Positions 25,520 through 34,466 of a stretch of 64,000 bases of DNA are shown here, one piece after another (position 1 is the first letter of the stretch; each line of letters opens with the position of its first letter). Source of the stretch: Glaciecola sp965658765 (GTDB lineage: Bacteria > Pseudomonadota > Gammaproteobacteria > Enterobacterales > Alteromonadaceae); assembly GCA_965658765.1 (NCBI GenBank), contig CBFHTO010000007.1, forward strand, positions 17,273 through 81,272, in the 5' to 3' direction. A model generated the notes under the pieces. The model did not search any database. It saw only the letters and a list, made by a program, of their open reading frames with translations, and was not told where the DNA came from. The position numbers were made by a program, and so were the translations under genes.

Positions 25520-26161
25520 ATGAAACCGCTTCAGGATTTTCGTAAAGAATATAAGCTTGGCCGGCTTACTAAAGAGTCTTTGACTGAGCATCCTATCGAC
25601 CTATTCGAAATATGGTTAAAGGACGCGATTGACGCAGATATCCCAGATCCGAATGCCATGACGGTGGCAACTGTCGATGCCGATGGTCAGCCAAGTCAAC
25701 GAATTGTTTTATTGAAAGACCTGAGCAAAGATGGTTTTGTTTTTTATACAAATCTAGGCAGTAAAAAAGCGAAAGATATAAAGGAAAATCAGAAGATTAG
25801 TTTGCATTTTCCTTGGCACTTCATTGAGCGTCAAGTAAAAGTCTTGGGTGTTGCTGAGGCATTGAGTCGAACCGAAGTTGCGAAATACTTTTTCTCACGA
25901 CCTAAAGATAGCCAAATCGGTGCTTGGGCATCAAAGCAATCTTCCCCAATATCGACACGAGAATTATTGCTAACGCAATTCGCTCAGATGAAAGAGAAGT
26001 TTTCACAAGGTGAAGTACCTTTACCCGACTTTTGGGGAGGTTACAGAATAGTTCCTCACCAAATTGAATTTTGGCAAGGTGGCGAGCATCGTTTACACGA
26101 TCGGTTTGAATACTCTCTTAAGGAAAATGCTGTTTGGGAGTATAAGCGCTTGATGCCATAG
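25520..26161 (+). CDS. pdxH: Pyridoxine/pyridoxamine 5'-phosphate oxidase
   Basis: An FMN enzyme that makes pyridoxal 5'-phosphate from PNP or PMP. The motifs RIVLLKDLSKDGFVFYTN, GSKKAKDIKEN and WHFIERQVKV bind FMN and substrate. FWGGYRIVP with the tail HRLHDRFEY are the C-terminal signature residues. The length of 213 is standard. It has AAGGTGAAAG upstream and follows era closely, replacing the more usual recO-pdxJ. Confidence 0.96.
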   Translation: MKPLQDFRKEYKLGRLTKESLTEHPIDLFEIWLKDAIDADIPDPNAMTVATVDADGQPSQRIVLLKDLSKDGFVFYTNLGSKKAKDIKENQKISLHFPWHFIERQVKVLGVAEALSRTEVAKYFFSRPKDSQIGAWASKQSSPISTRELLLTQFAQMKEKFSQGEVPLPDFWGGYRIVPHQIEFWQGGEHRLHDRFEYSLKENAVWEYKRLMP

Positions 26162-26191
26162 CGCGCAGACCATTCTCTAAGGCATGCTAGA

Positions 26192-27019
26192 ATGATTGAT
26201 AGCCATTGTCACATTGATTTACAGGTGTTTGAACAGTCGCGTTCAGACATTATCGAAAGCTGTAGAGAGCTAGGGATCCAAAAGTTATTAGTTCCTGGTC
26301 TAGGTCTTGAGCAGTTCCAAGGTCTAATGAGTCTACAGCAACAATACAATATGTTAGACATCGCGATAGGGCTGCATCCTTATTTCCTTCCCGACATTTC
26401 AGATAGTGAATTTGAAATACAATTAGATGACTTATGCAAGCTTGCAATAAAGCACAAGAGTAAGATTATCGCTGTAGGTGAATGTGGGCTTGATTTTAGT
26501 TTATGCGCTAAGCAAGCTAAAAAAGAAGATAATATCACTGAGCAACCCCCGTCTTTTCGATACAGTGTTAAGAGACAGTACAGTGCACTGGAGACTCAAA
26601 TCGATCTTGCTGCCGAACTTAAAAAGCCTCTAATATTGCATCACCGGCGCTCACACAATGAATTAATCAAATTACTGAAACAAAAACAATTTAGTCATGG
26701 GGGAGTTATACACGCGTTCAGTGGTTCGTATCAAACTGCACTCATATATCTCGATATGGGGTTTTATTTAGGTGTTGGCGGAACTATCACTTACGACCGA
26801 GCAAAGAAAACGAGAGCCAGTATTGAACAAATACCACTGTGTAGCTTACTACTTGAGACTGATTCGCCTGATATGCCTTTGAGTGGTTTTCAAGGCGAAG
26901 TTAACACACCAACACAACTCCCGTTGGTGGCAAAAGCTTTATCCGAACTTAAGAATATAGACGTCACTCAGGTTATTGAAGAGACAACTGGAAACTATTA
27001 TCGTTTGTTTCATTCGTGA
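26192..27019 (+). CDS. TatD-family metal-dependent hydrolase
   Basis: A TIM-barrel deoxyribonuclease-type hydrolase. Metal ligands are seen in DSHCHID, GECGLDF, LHHRRSHNE, HAFSGS and LETDSPDMPL. Between GECGLDF and the next helix there is an extra lysine-rich stretch of about 20 residues (about 108-125). The YjjV/TatD/YcfH paralogues cannot be separated with certainty from motifs; YjjV, which in enterobacteria lies in the serB region, is a reasonable guess. It starts 30 bases after pdxH and converges on the smp-like gene. Confidence 0.88.
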   Translation: MIDSHCHIDLQVFEQSRSDIIESCRELGIQKLLVPGLGLEQFQGLMSLQQQYNMLDIAIGLHPYFLPDISDSEFEIQLDDLCKLAIKHKSKIIAVGECGLDFSLCAKQAKKEDNITEQPPSFRYSVKRQYSALETQIDLAAELKKPLILHHRRSHNELIKLLKQKQFSHGGVIHAFSGSYQTALIYLDMGFYLGVGGTITYDRAKKTRASIEQIPLCSLLLETDSPDMPLSGFQGEVNTPTQLPLVAKALSELKNIDVTQVIEETTGNYYRLFHS

Positions 27020-27048
27020 AAGCGTTTTTTCCGTTATTGCGGTACTCG

Positions 27049-27612
27049 TTATTGCTTTGTGTAGCCCTGTTTAAATTTATAGTAGAGACGAGTAACTAAA
27101 GCGGCTAAAATCATCGAGAGTCCAATGCTTAGTGCATTTTGCTTTAATTGATTTCGGTTGAAGTCTTTATGATGTTGAATGATTGAAGGCTTATCCAGCA
27201 CTAATTTCACGTAGCCAATGATATTATTTTCGTAAACAACATCTTCGACAAATATTAGTGGGTCAATATTGTCATTGCGAATTAACTCAACAACTGAGAC
27301 GGGCTCAACTTGCTGTGCATATTTCACTCCTTCAGAATCGAACAAGACCGCACCCCTTACAAACATTCCCTGATTAATCATCTCAACATAGTCTTGCAAA
27401 AGAACCTCACTGTTCGTTGCAAGAGGCGCTGCAACAAGGTTTGAGGCTTGTTTCGCTAGGCTTCTACCAAGTTGAGCTGACTCAATTTCGTACCATGTTT
27501 TTGCATTCCATTCGTGCATAATATAAATATTAAACGCTAACACACAACTCAAAACGACTAAGATGAGATTCGAAATTCGCTTAAATATTGAGTTTTGATT
27601 CTTATATTTCAT
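27049..27612 (-). CDS. Smp/YtjB-like membrane protein
   Basis: A small membrane protein of 187 residues with an N-terminal anchor (about 13-33), a periplasmic region, and a C-terminal helix (about 158-175). The outside part, with DSEGVKYA and GYVKLVLD, looks like a small sensor (PAS/Cache-like) domain. In E. coli the smp (ytjB) gene is divergent from serB, exactly the position here, which is the main support. The function of the family is not established. A structural membrane or signalling role is only inference. Confidence 0.65.
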   Translation of the reverse strand: MKYKNQNSIFKRISNLILVVLSCVLAFNIYIMHEWNAKTWYEIESAQLGRSLAKQASNLVAAPLATNSEVLLQDYVEMINQGMFVRGAVLFDSEGVKYAQQVEPVSVVELIRNDNIDPLIFVEDVVYENNIIGYVKLVLDKPSIIQHHKDFNRNQLKQNALSIGLSMILAALVTRLYYKFKQGYTKQ

Positions 27613-27775
27613 AAACGCGCCTAATTACACCAAGTCGTTCAGACTACAATAGTTCAAAACAGTAGAGCAATTAACTAGATTTGCCAAGTCTCTTGTTTAT
27701 ACAATGTCTTATTTACACTAAAAGGGATTTCGGTATGATGCATGCCGTTATGTTTAATCAATTTGGAGCAGCTCC

Positions 27776-28822
27776 TTGTTAGAACGCACTCTTAAAATGT
27801 CTGAATTACAAAAGGCGTCTGTATCGTTTCTTAACTCAAGCATAGATAATGGTAGCTTAATCGCCAGTAAGAAAGCCCTTCAAGACAGCGTTGCTTGGAC
27901 ATGGCAAGCGAGTGCTGTCGCATCCAATAAGATCGATCACGACACTTGCATCGTGCTCGTTGGTCAGATGTTAAGTATTGAAGGCATAGAGAGTTTGTTC
28001 AGTGATTATTTTTCAGAACTTGATAAGATAAGTATTCATGCGCATGCGCTTAATGATGTGTTTTCAAACCAGGCCTTAGTCATTAAGTTTCAGTCAAGCC
28101 CTCACATAGACCTCAGCACTGCGCTATTGAACGAGATATCTCGAAACTACTTTATAGATTGTTTCGTTGTGAGTGATGTGTCGGCCAACACTCCTGGTTT
28201 GTTGGTCATGGATATGGACAGTACAATTATCGATATGGAATGCATTGATGAGATTGCTGAAATAGTAAATAAAGGCGAGATGGTTGCTGATTTAACAGAG
28301 CGAGCAATGCAGGGTGAGCTCGATTTTAATCAAAGCCTAAATGCTCGAGTAAATTGTTTAAAGGGCATTAGCGTTGTTCAATTAGATGCATTACGAAAAC
28401 GCCTACCAATTAATCCTGGTTTCTCTAAAACTATTGAAATATTGCATGATAAAGGTTGGAAAACCTGCATAGCTTCTGGTGGTTTTACTCACTTCGCAGA
28501 TCATATCAAGACTGCTTTTAATCTAGATGACGCGATAAGTAATACTTTGGAAATGCACAATAATGAATTGACTGGCAAAGTACTCGGTAGGATCGTAAAT
28601 GGTGAAGTTAAAAGAGAGGTGCTTAAGCAAAAGCAAAAGGAATACAGTGTTGAGCGGATCCAAACCGTTGCAATTGGAGATGGTGCTAATGATTTATTGA
28701 TGATGAAAGAAGCTCAATTAGGCGTAGCATATAGGGCAAAGCCAAAGGTTAAAAAAGAAGCTGATGCCTCGATAAATTATTGTGGTTTTGAAGGGCTAAT
28801 GTACTGCCTTAATTGGGATTAA
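27776..28822 (+). CDS. serB: Phosphoserine phosphatase
   Basis: The final step of serine synthesis, dephosphorylating L-phosphoserine; HAD family. Motif I is MDMDSTIIDMECIDEIA (nucleophile and acid Asp), then SGGFTHFAD (motif II), and GDGANDLLMMKEA (motif IV). An N-terminal region of about 130 residues, probably an ACT-like regulatory domain, precedes the catalytic core. The start appears to be TTG 27776, with GGAG eight bases upstream; ATG 27797 lacks a ribosome site. It is divergent from the smp-like gene. Confidence 0.94.
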   Translation: MLERTLKMSELQKASVSFLNSSIDNGSLIASKKALQDSVAWTWQASAVASNKIDHDTCIVLVGQMLSIEGIESLFSDYFSELDKISIHAHALNDVFSNQALVIKFQSSPHIDLSTALLNEISRNYFIDCFVVSDVSANTPGLLVMDMDSTIIDMECIDEIAEIVNKGEMVADLTERAMQGELDFNQSLNARVNCLKGISVVQLDALRKRLPINPGFSKTIEILHDKGWKTCIASGGFTHFADHIKTAFNLDDAISNTLEMHNNELTGKVLGRIVNGEVKREVLKQKQKEYSVERIQTVAIGDGANDLLMMKEAQLGVAYRAKPKVKKEADASINYCGFEGLMYCLNWD

Positions 28823-28902
28823 ATCACACGGAAAGATAAATCGACCAGATTTAGCGTTGAAAAATTATCTATTACAAGTTGTTTTTTGGTGTTCTAGAGC
28901 CG

Positions 28903-31413
28903 TTAGGGATCGCTAATATTATTGCGTTTATCTGTTAAAGACCCGCGCTTATTCGATACATTATATCGAGTTAGTACTTCGTCAGTTATATCCGTCAAAA
29001 ATATAGTGCCAGCTATTTCCCACATTCTCTCTTCAAAGTAGCTCGCCTTGTGAATCGCATGTTGACTAAGATATAAGAGTTCTTGCTCTACTTTTTCTAA
29101 GTCGGGTTTAATTGCCTTGTTCAATGTCACGCTTAAGGCTAGAAAGCCTTGATTACTCTTGCTTAAGCTGTCTTTAATAAACTTCGCTTTGGATTTATGG
29201 TTAGTGAATTCATATTGCCAAGCGGCACGTTTAATCTTAGTTCGCCCATCAGAGAGTGTTAAGAATATTTCGGTTTTTATGGGTCTTGGATCGATCTTTA
29301 AAACTTTTAACGCTTTGTTGATAAAGTCCTTTCCAAATTCTATGTCATGGTATAAAAAACTGAAGTCAGCTATTATTGCTTGCTCACCGTGATAAATATG
29401 TTTTAACCAATCAGGCTTCACCTTTCCAGATGAACTCATAGCTGGAAGAAAACCTTGCAGCTTTTTTTCAACATATGTACATACTTGCGGGCTATATTTC
29501 GAGTGCAAGTTTCTCAGAGCTAAAGATAAACCGTAAACAGGTTCGTCGTAATTGATTTCTTTTAGCTTGTCACTGTTGTTTGTAATTAATTGACTAAAAA
29601 AAGTCTCTGCGATACTCATTTCATCTTCGGCAATGGCTTGCAGATGCAGTACCTGTTTATCAATGTTTATGTGCACAACGCGGTAGCTTAAGTCAGTTAA
29701 ATCAAAGTTTTCGGTGATCTCTTGTAAGCGCTCAAAAGTGATTTCTGCTTTTGTGCTCAAACGCTGTGTAAAGCCTTGGTCAAGTTGCAATTTTAGGCCA
29801 CTTACTGATATATCTTCAGTAACACCGGTAATGGTTTGCGTCTGTGTTTTAAGAACCACAGGAGTCCTTAAAATATATCTGCTTTGCCGTCTGAGTTCTT
29901 CTTGTTTGTGTCTCAGAGAATGCAGTAGATATGGAGGTTTATTGCGAGCGTGACCAAAAGTAGAGAGTAGTTTTATTTTTTCTTTTTCCAAGGGTCTCTG
30001 TTGGTAGCACTCTTGCGCATTTCTGGAGGTAATGTCTGTTACGCTTATAACATGAGTAAGATTGCGAATAGTAGCAGCAAGGCGAGGACTCGGCGGTTTA
30101 TTTTGTTTATCTATTTTTTTACTAATACCGTTTGGAATAGACGTTGGCGAATGTGCTTCGGAGGGATCTATTGGATGAGCAAAAACCTTGAATACTCGCC
30201 AGCTAGCTTTCCTTGAGCCATAGCTTAAGAAGGTGTTTTTAAGCTCATCACGCTTATCTAATTCGTAATCACATGCAGAATAAAAATACACTTTTTCATC
30301 TTTTACGTGATTGAAGCAATAAACAACGATACTTGTTTTCGGTTCAGTCTCTTTTAACAATTGATAGATGCGCGCTTTATTCAGCATAAAGCCAATGAGT
30401 TGATTGCCCTTTTCGTCTATCCAATAATCAAGAATAGATTTGTTCGAACGATTCATGCTCGCGTACTTTGCAAATTTAAACCCATTTTCATCTTTACACA
30501 CAAATACGCCAAGAGTAGGGCTTGTGTTAGCAAAAGCTTGTTCGTATATCTTGCTTGCAAGTGACATTTCTACGTTGTCTAAGTTTACTTTGTAGCGTCG
30601 TCTATTTGCTTTTACTAGGTTTGTGACAAAGTCATTAAAACGCGTATTTCGAGCTTTTGTTCGTTTTAGGTGAATATGGACTTTCTTGTCGCTGCCACCA
30701 ATCTGTAATAAGTAATACTCTATCGATTCTCGACTTAGGCCTATTTCGCGGTTTAAGCCACGAAATACGATTTGAATATGTTTGTCGATATTGAATTTAT
30801 GCAGTAGTTTTTCATCTTTGAGTTTAATTCTTAGACCATCAACAGAAATATCCAATGTGCTTCCGTGTGCACTGCTGTTATCTGCAAAAAACACTTCAAC
30901 GGCTACAACGTAATTAAGGCGCTCTTGCTTACGAATGGGATAATTGAGCAAGTCTTGGCACTGTACTAGATATTTTTTATCGGGAACTGCCAGCTCGTTT
31001 TTATTAGGTTTTTCAATAAATGGAATTTGATTTCGCTCTAATTTAGCTTTTGCTAGAACCTCTTCATATACAGCAAAGTTATAACCACCAAATCGCTTAA
31101 TCAGTTTTTCAAAAAGTAAAATAGCACTTACGTTTAGATAATGATCGATTCCGCCGTGACTATAAAGCCGACATTCATCTTTAACAAGACTGCGCAAGTC
31201 GATCGAACGAATACAGGGGCTTGCGAGGCGTTTACTCTCCATTTTTATTAGAAATGCGGTGTCGTTGGCGATTGATTTAGTCCGCCGTTTAAATTCAGCG
31301 GTGTATGCTTCTTTATTTACTAACGAAGCTAAGTCTAAGGCAAGCTCTCGATAAGCGCTGATTGCGTCCGTCATTTCAGATTTATTAGTTAGAGAGTTAA
31401 GTGAGTCGTTCAT
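28903..31413 (-). CDS. Large protein with two PilZ (c-di-GMP) domains
   Basis: A predicted cytoplasmic protein of about 836 residues. Two PilZ motifs are visible: RKQER followed by DISVDGL, and RRQSR followed by DISVSGL. Both have the RxxxR plus DxSxxG pattern needed to bind cyclic di-GMP. The remaining parts, including a helical N-terminus, are not recognised. Next to radA and serB, this gene type is common in marine gammaproteobacteria. ATG 31413 starts MNDSLNSL; a GTG at 31467 would add 18 residues. Possible link: the type IV pilus and flagellar stator genes in this window, both frequent c-di-GMP targets. Confidence 0.82.
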   Translation of the reverse strand: MNDSLNSLTNKSEMTDAISAYRELALDLASLVNKEAYTAEFKRRTKSIANDTAFLIKMESKRLASPCIRSIDLRSLVKDECRLYSHGGIDHYLNVSAILLFEKLIKRFGGYNFAVYEEVLAKAKLERNQIPFIEKPNKNELAVPDKKYLVQCQDLLNYPIRKQERLNYVVAVEVFFADNSSAHGSTLDISVDGLRIKLKDEKLLHKFNIDKHIQIVFRGLNREIGLSRESIEYYLLQIGGSDKKVHIHLKRTKARNTRFNDFVTNLVKANRRRYKVNLDNVEMSLASKIYEQAFANTSPTLGVFVCKDENGFKFAKYASMNRSNKSILDYWIDEKGNQLIGFMLNKARIYQLLKETEPKTSIVVYCFNHVKDEKVYFYSACDYELDKRDELKNTFLSYGSRKASWRVFKVFAHPIDPSEAHSPTSIPNGISKKIDKQNKPPSPRLAATIRNLTHVISVTDITSRNAQECYQQRPLEKEKIKLLSTFGHARNKPPYLLHSLRHKQEELRRQSRYILRTPVVLKTQTQTITGVTEDISVSGLKLQLDQGFTQRLSTKAEITFERLQEITENFDLTDLSYRVVHINIDKQVLHLQAIAEDEMSIAETFFSQLITNNSDKLKEINYDEPVYGLSLALRNLHSKYSPQVCTYVEKKLQGFLPAMSSSGKVKPDWLKHIYHGEQAIIADFSFLYHDIEFGKDFINKALKVLKIDPRPIKTEIFLTLSDGRTKIKRAAWQYEFTNHKSKAKFIKDSLSKSNQGFLALSVTLNKAIKPDLEKVEQELLYLSQHAIHKASYFEERMWEIAGTIFLTDITDEVLTRYNVSNKRGSLTDKRNNISDP

Positions 31414-31497
31414 TAAATTATAGACGGTTTTTGTTTTTCTTTTTACTAAACGTAATTTAGGATACACCTAGAAGCAACGAAAGGACTATAAAAATTT

Positions 31498-32856
31498 ATG
31501 GGAAAGCGAAAAACAGCGTTCGTTTGCAATGACTGCGGAGCAGAACATGCACGGTGGCAAGGGCAATGTAAAGATTGCAGAGCGTGGAATACTGTTTCTG
31601 AAATTGTTTTACAAAGTGCTAGTCCTCAGGCGCAGAGATTAGGCTTTGCAGGGGCGACACAAGCAAGGGTAGAAGTTCTTTCCGACATTGACTTAAGCGC
31701 CTTACCGCGTTTTAGCTCAGGTTTTAAGGAATTAGATCGAGTGCTTGGTGGCGGTATAGTGCCAGGTTCAGCAATCCTTATTGGCGGTTCCCCAGGTGCG
31801 GGCAAAAGTACACTACTGTTACAAGTAATGTGTTATCTCGCTCAACAAAATTCTACATTGTACGTAACTGGTGAGGAATCCTTACAACAGGTTGCTATGA
31901 GAGCCTCACGCTTGGGGCTGCCCAAAGACCAGCTGAAATTATTGGCCGAAACAAATGTTGAAACTATCTGCCAGTTAGCACTCGAACATAAGCCTACCGT
32001 TATGGTCATTGATTCTATTCAGGTTATGCACTTAGCCGATGTTCAGAGTGCTCCAGGAGGCGTTTCTCAAGTTCGGGAAAGTGCGGCTGCATTAACTCGA
32101 TTTGCAAAGCAGCATCATATTGCAATGTTTATCGTAGGACACGTCACCAAAGACGGTAGCCTTGCGGGCCCTAAAGTACTAGAGCACTGTATAGATTGTT
32201 CTATGATGTTAGAAGGTGAATCTGACGGTCGATATCGAACTTTGCGTGGTACTAAAAACCGTTTTGGGGCCATAAACGAGTTGGGCGTATTTGGAATGAC
32301 AGAAAAAGGTATGAAGGAAGTTTCAAATCCCTCAGCGATTTTTTTGAATCGTGCTCAGGAGCCTTCGCCAGGAAGCATCGTCATGTCTGTGTGGGAAGGA
32401 ACTCGACCTTTATTAGTTGAAATTCAAGCGCTTGTTGACCATTCCCCTTTATCTAACCCAAGGCGAATAGCGGTTGGTTTAGATCACAATCGTCTTTCGA
32501 TGTTACTGGCGGTTATGCATCGTCACGGTAATATACAAATGAGTGACCAAGACGTATTTGCAAACGTCGTAGGGGGAGTGAAAATAAATGAAACTGGCGC
32601 GGACCTAGCGTTACTTCTCGCCATGTTATCGAGTTTTCGAAATAACACCTTAGCGCAAGGCTTACTGGCATTTGGTGAGGTTGGGCTTAACGGTGAGATC
32701 CGGCCCGTTCCCAATGGGACAGACCGTTTGACTGAAGCAGCAAAACATGGCTTCACCAAAGCAATAGTTCCTAAGGCAAACATGCCTAAACAAACAATAA
32801 CCGGGTTGGAGATATTACCTGTTACGCGCTTGAGTGAGGCTCTAGAGCTGATATGA
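31498..32856 (+). CDS. radA: DNA repair protein RadA
   Basis: A RecA-like ATPase that drives branch migration in recombinational repair. The N-terminal zinc finger is CNDCGAEHARWQGQCKDC. Walker A is GGSPGAGKST, and the RadA-specific motif KNRFGAINELGVF is present. A Lon-protease-like C-terminal domain covers about 300-450. The length of 452 is usual. It is divergent from the PilZ gene and converges on the HMG-CoA reductase gene. Confidence 0.96.
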   Translation: MGKRKTAFVCNDCGAEHARWQGQCKDCRAWNTVSEIVLQSASPQAQRLGFAGATQARVEVLSDIDLSALPRFSSGFKELDRVLGGGIVPGSAILIGGSPGAGKSTLLLQVMCYLAQQNSTLYVTGEESLQQVAMRASRLGLPKDQLKLLAETNVETICQLALEHKPTVMVIDSIQVMHLADVQSAPGGVSQVRESAAALTRFAKQHHIAMFIVGHVTKDGSLAGPKVLEHCIDCSMMLEGESDGRYRTLRGTKNRFGAINELGVFGMTEKGMKEVSNPSAIFLNRAQEPSPGSIVMSVWEGTRPLLVEIQALVDHSPLSNPRRIAVGLDHNRLSMLLAVMHRHGNIQMSDQDVFANVVGGVKINETGADLALLLAMLSSFRNNTLAQGLLAFGEVGLNGEIRPVPNGTDRLTEAAKHGFTKAIVPKANMPKQTITGLEILPVTRLSEALELI

Positions 32857-32954
32857 GCCTCTCACAATCCTCAGATACCTTCGACTACGAAAACTAAGGT
32901 TGGGTATTCATCTTTTTAAACTTGATGATTACGCAGCCTTATATCTGGCGAAAG

Positions 32955-34124
32955 TCATGGTCGATTTCTTCCATAAGCGTCGTGACTAGAAACCCATTCG
33001 TCTGCAACAACCGCACTGCCTAAAGAAAGCTCACCACACAGGACTGTTGCAGCGATTATTTCAGCTAATTTGTGTACTCTGTTTTTGCCGTAGCAATCCA
33101 TTATTTCTAAGCATTCTTTTTGCGTGGCGAGTCCTGTACCGCCACCATATGTTGCTACAACTAGCGAAGGTATTGTGACTGAAAAGTAATAATCACCATT
33201 ATCCATTAATTCAGCGTAAGTGTAGCCCGCTGAAGACTCGGCTACGTTTGCAACATCTTGTCCACAAGCCATAAAGACTGCCGTGACGCCATTGGCAAAG
33301 TGCGCTCCGTTACTAACTGCGCCAGACATCATGGAGCCCATGTTCGATAACTGCCGTTGTTTAAATAAGGCTTCGGGCGTAACGTGCATGAGTGATTTCA
33401 TAATATCGGCTTTTATGACGGCTTCAGCTACGACTTTTTTGCCGCGTGTATGCAGTGCATTTACAAAGCTGTGTTTCTTATCTGTATCGAAGTTTGCTGC
33501 TAGAGCAAAATGCTCGAGTCCAGGTGGTTTCTGTTCGATGATATATTGGCAGGCATGTCGAGTAGCTTTACTTACCATATTCTGTCCCGCGGCGTCTCCA
33601 CAGGTAAAATTGAATCTAAGCCACCGAATTTTGGATACAGAATATTGCTCGATGTTAGTAAGCTTTCCTACCGAGGTTGTTTCTTCTGCTTTGGCTTTTA
33701 TAGTCTCAAAATTTTGTTCGACCCACTTGCCAAACGCTAAAGCCATGCGCGCATCTGAAAAAGTAAAAATAGGTGCTCGTTGCATTGCATCATCTATAAC
33801 CGTCGTTTTTATACCACCACTTTCATTAGTAAGTCGCATACCTCTGTTATAACTAGCCACTAAAGTGCCTTCAGTGGTTGCCATCGGAACGTAGAATTCG
33901 CCCCCTGCATGTTCTCCATCTATTAAAACAGGTCCGGCTATTCCGATAGGTACTTGAGTTACACCAATGAAATTTTCAATATTCCCAGGCAAGCTCTCTG
34001 TATCTAGTGAATATTTTTGGACATGCTGGAAGTCAGCACCAGTTTGCTGAGTAATAAACTCTCGTCGGGCTGTGGCAGCTTGATGCGTGTAGTCATTCTG
34101 TTTGTCACGAGGTATTTTGGCCAT
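32955..34124 (-). CDS. mvaA: Hydroxymethylglutaryl-CoA reductase
   Basis: A soluble reductase interconverting HMG-CoA and mevalonate. Family motifs in order: ENFIGVTQVPIGIAGP, MATTEGTLVAS (catalytic Glu85), GDAAGQNM, NMGSMMSGAVSNGAHFANG, ACGQD (catalytic Asp), GGGTGLATQ, and a C-terminal SSH (His381). No membrane anchor. Length 389. It stands alone between radA and ettA with no other mevalonate gene in view, while ispH and dxs of the MEP pathway are both in this window. It may serve mevalonate breakdown, or a partial pathway elsewhere. Confidence 0.9.
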   Translation of the reverse strand: MAKIPRDKQNDYTHQAATARREFITQQTGADFQHVQKYSLDTESLPGNIENFIGVTQVPIGIAGPVLIDGEHAGGEFYVPMATTEGTLVASYNRGMRLTNESGGIKTTVIDDAMQRAPIFTFSDARMALAFGKWVEQNFETIKAKAEETTSVGKLTNIEQYSVSKIRWLRFNFTCGDAAGQNMVSKATRHACQYIIEQKPPGLEHFALAANFDTDKKHSFVNALHTRGKKVVAEAVIKADIMKSLMHVTPEALFKQRQLSNMGSMMSGAVSNGAHFANGVTAVFMACGQDVANVAESSAGYTYAELMDNGDYYFSVTIPSLVVATYGGGTGLATQKECLEIMDCYGKNRVHKLAEIIAATVLCGELSLGSAVVADEWVSSHDAYGRNRP

Positions 34125-34466
34125 TTTATTTCACTCTGTTATTAACATCCTTATAACATCATATCTTAATAGACAAAAAGAACCCTTTTGCTTTGTTATA
34201 GTCGATTATTTATTTAGCAAATATAATTTCGGCACAAATCTGAATCGCAAGCAGACTATTAAGTAGGCGTCGGCTTAAAGAAGAGAGTGGTTCAAATAAA
34301 TTTGCATCCGAAAAACAGCCCGATTAGAAATTTCCATAATATAAATGGGTGCAGTATGTGTAAGTTATGTTGAGTACAAGCATCAGTAAATACGTTTAGA
34401 AATAAAAAAGGGCACTCAATAAAAGAGCACCCTTGCAAAATTGAATATTTGATTGCGTTTAAATAT
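34125..34466. other. Intergenic region between mvaA and ettA
   Basis: Both flanking genes are on the minus strand. The region holds the ettA terminator at 34401-34434 and must contain the mvaA promoter nearer 34130-34200, where I see no clear consensus hexamers. No gene is evident. Confidence 0.4.
34401..34434 (-). terminator. Rho-independent terminator of ettA
   Basis: On the minus strand the RNA forms a 10-bp stem, AAGGGUGCUC with GAGUGCCCUU, with two G-U pairs and a 7-base loop, followed by a T-rich run (TTTTTTATT). Read on the plus strand, the two wobbles become C-A mismatches, so it should work mainly for ettA. It lies about 33 bases after the ettA stop. Confidence 0.75.

Noticed and set aside
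33283..33852. 189-codon open frame on the plus strand
   Set aside because: It is antisense within the clear HMG-CoA reductase gene and its sequence has no family features.
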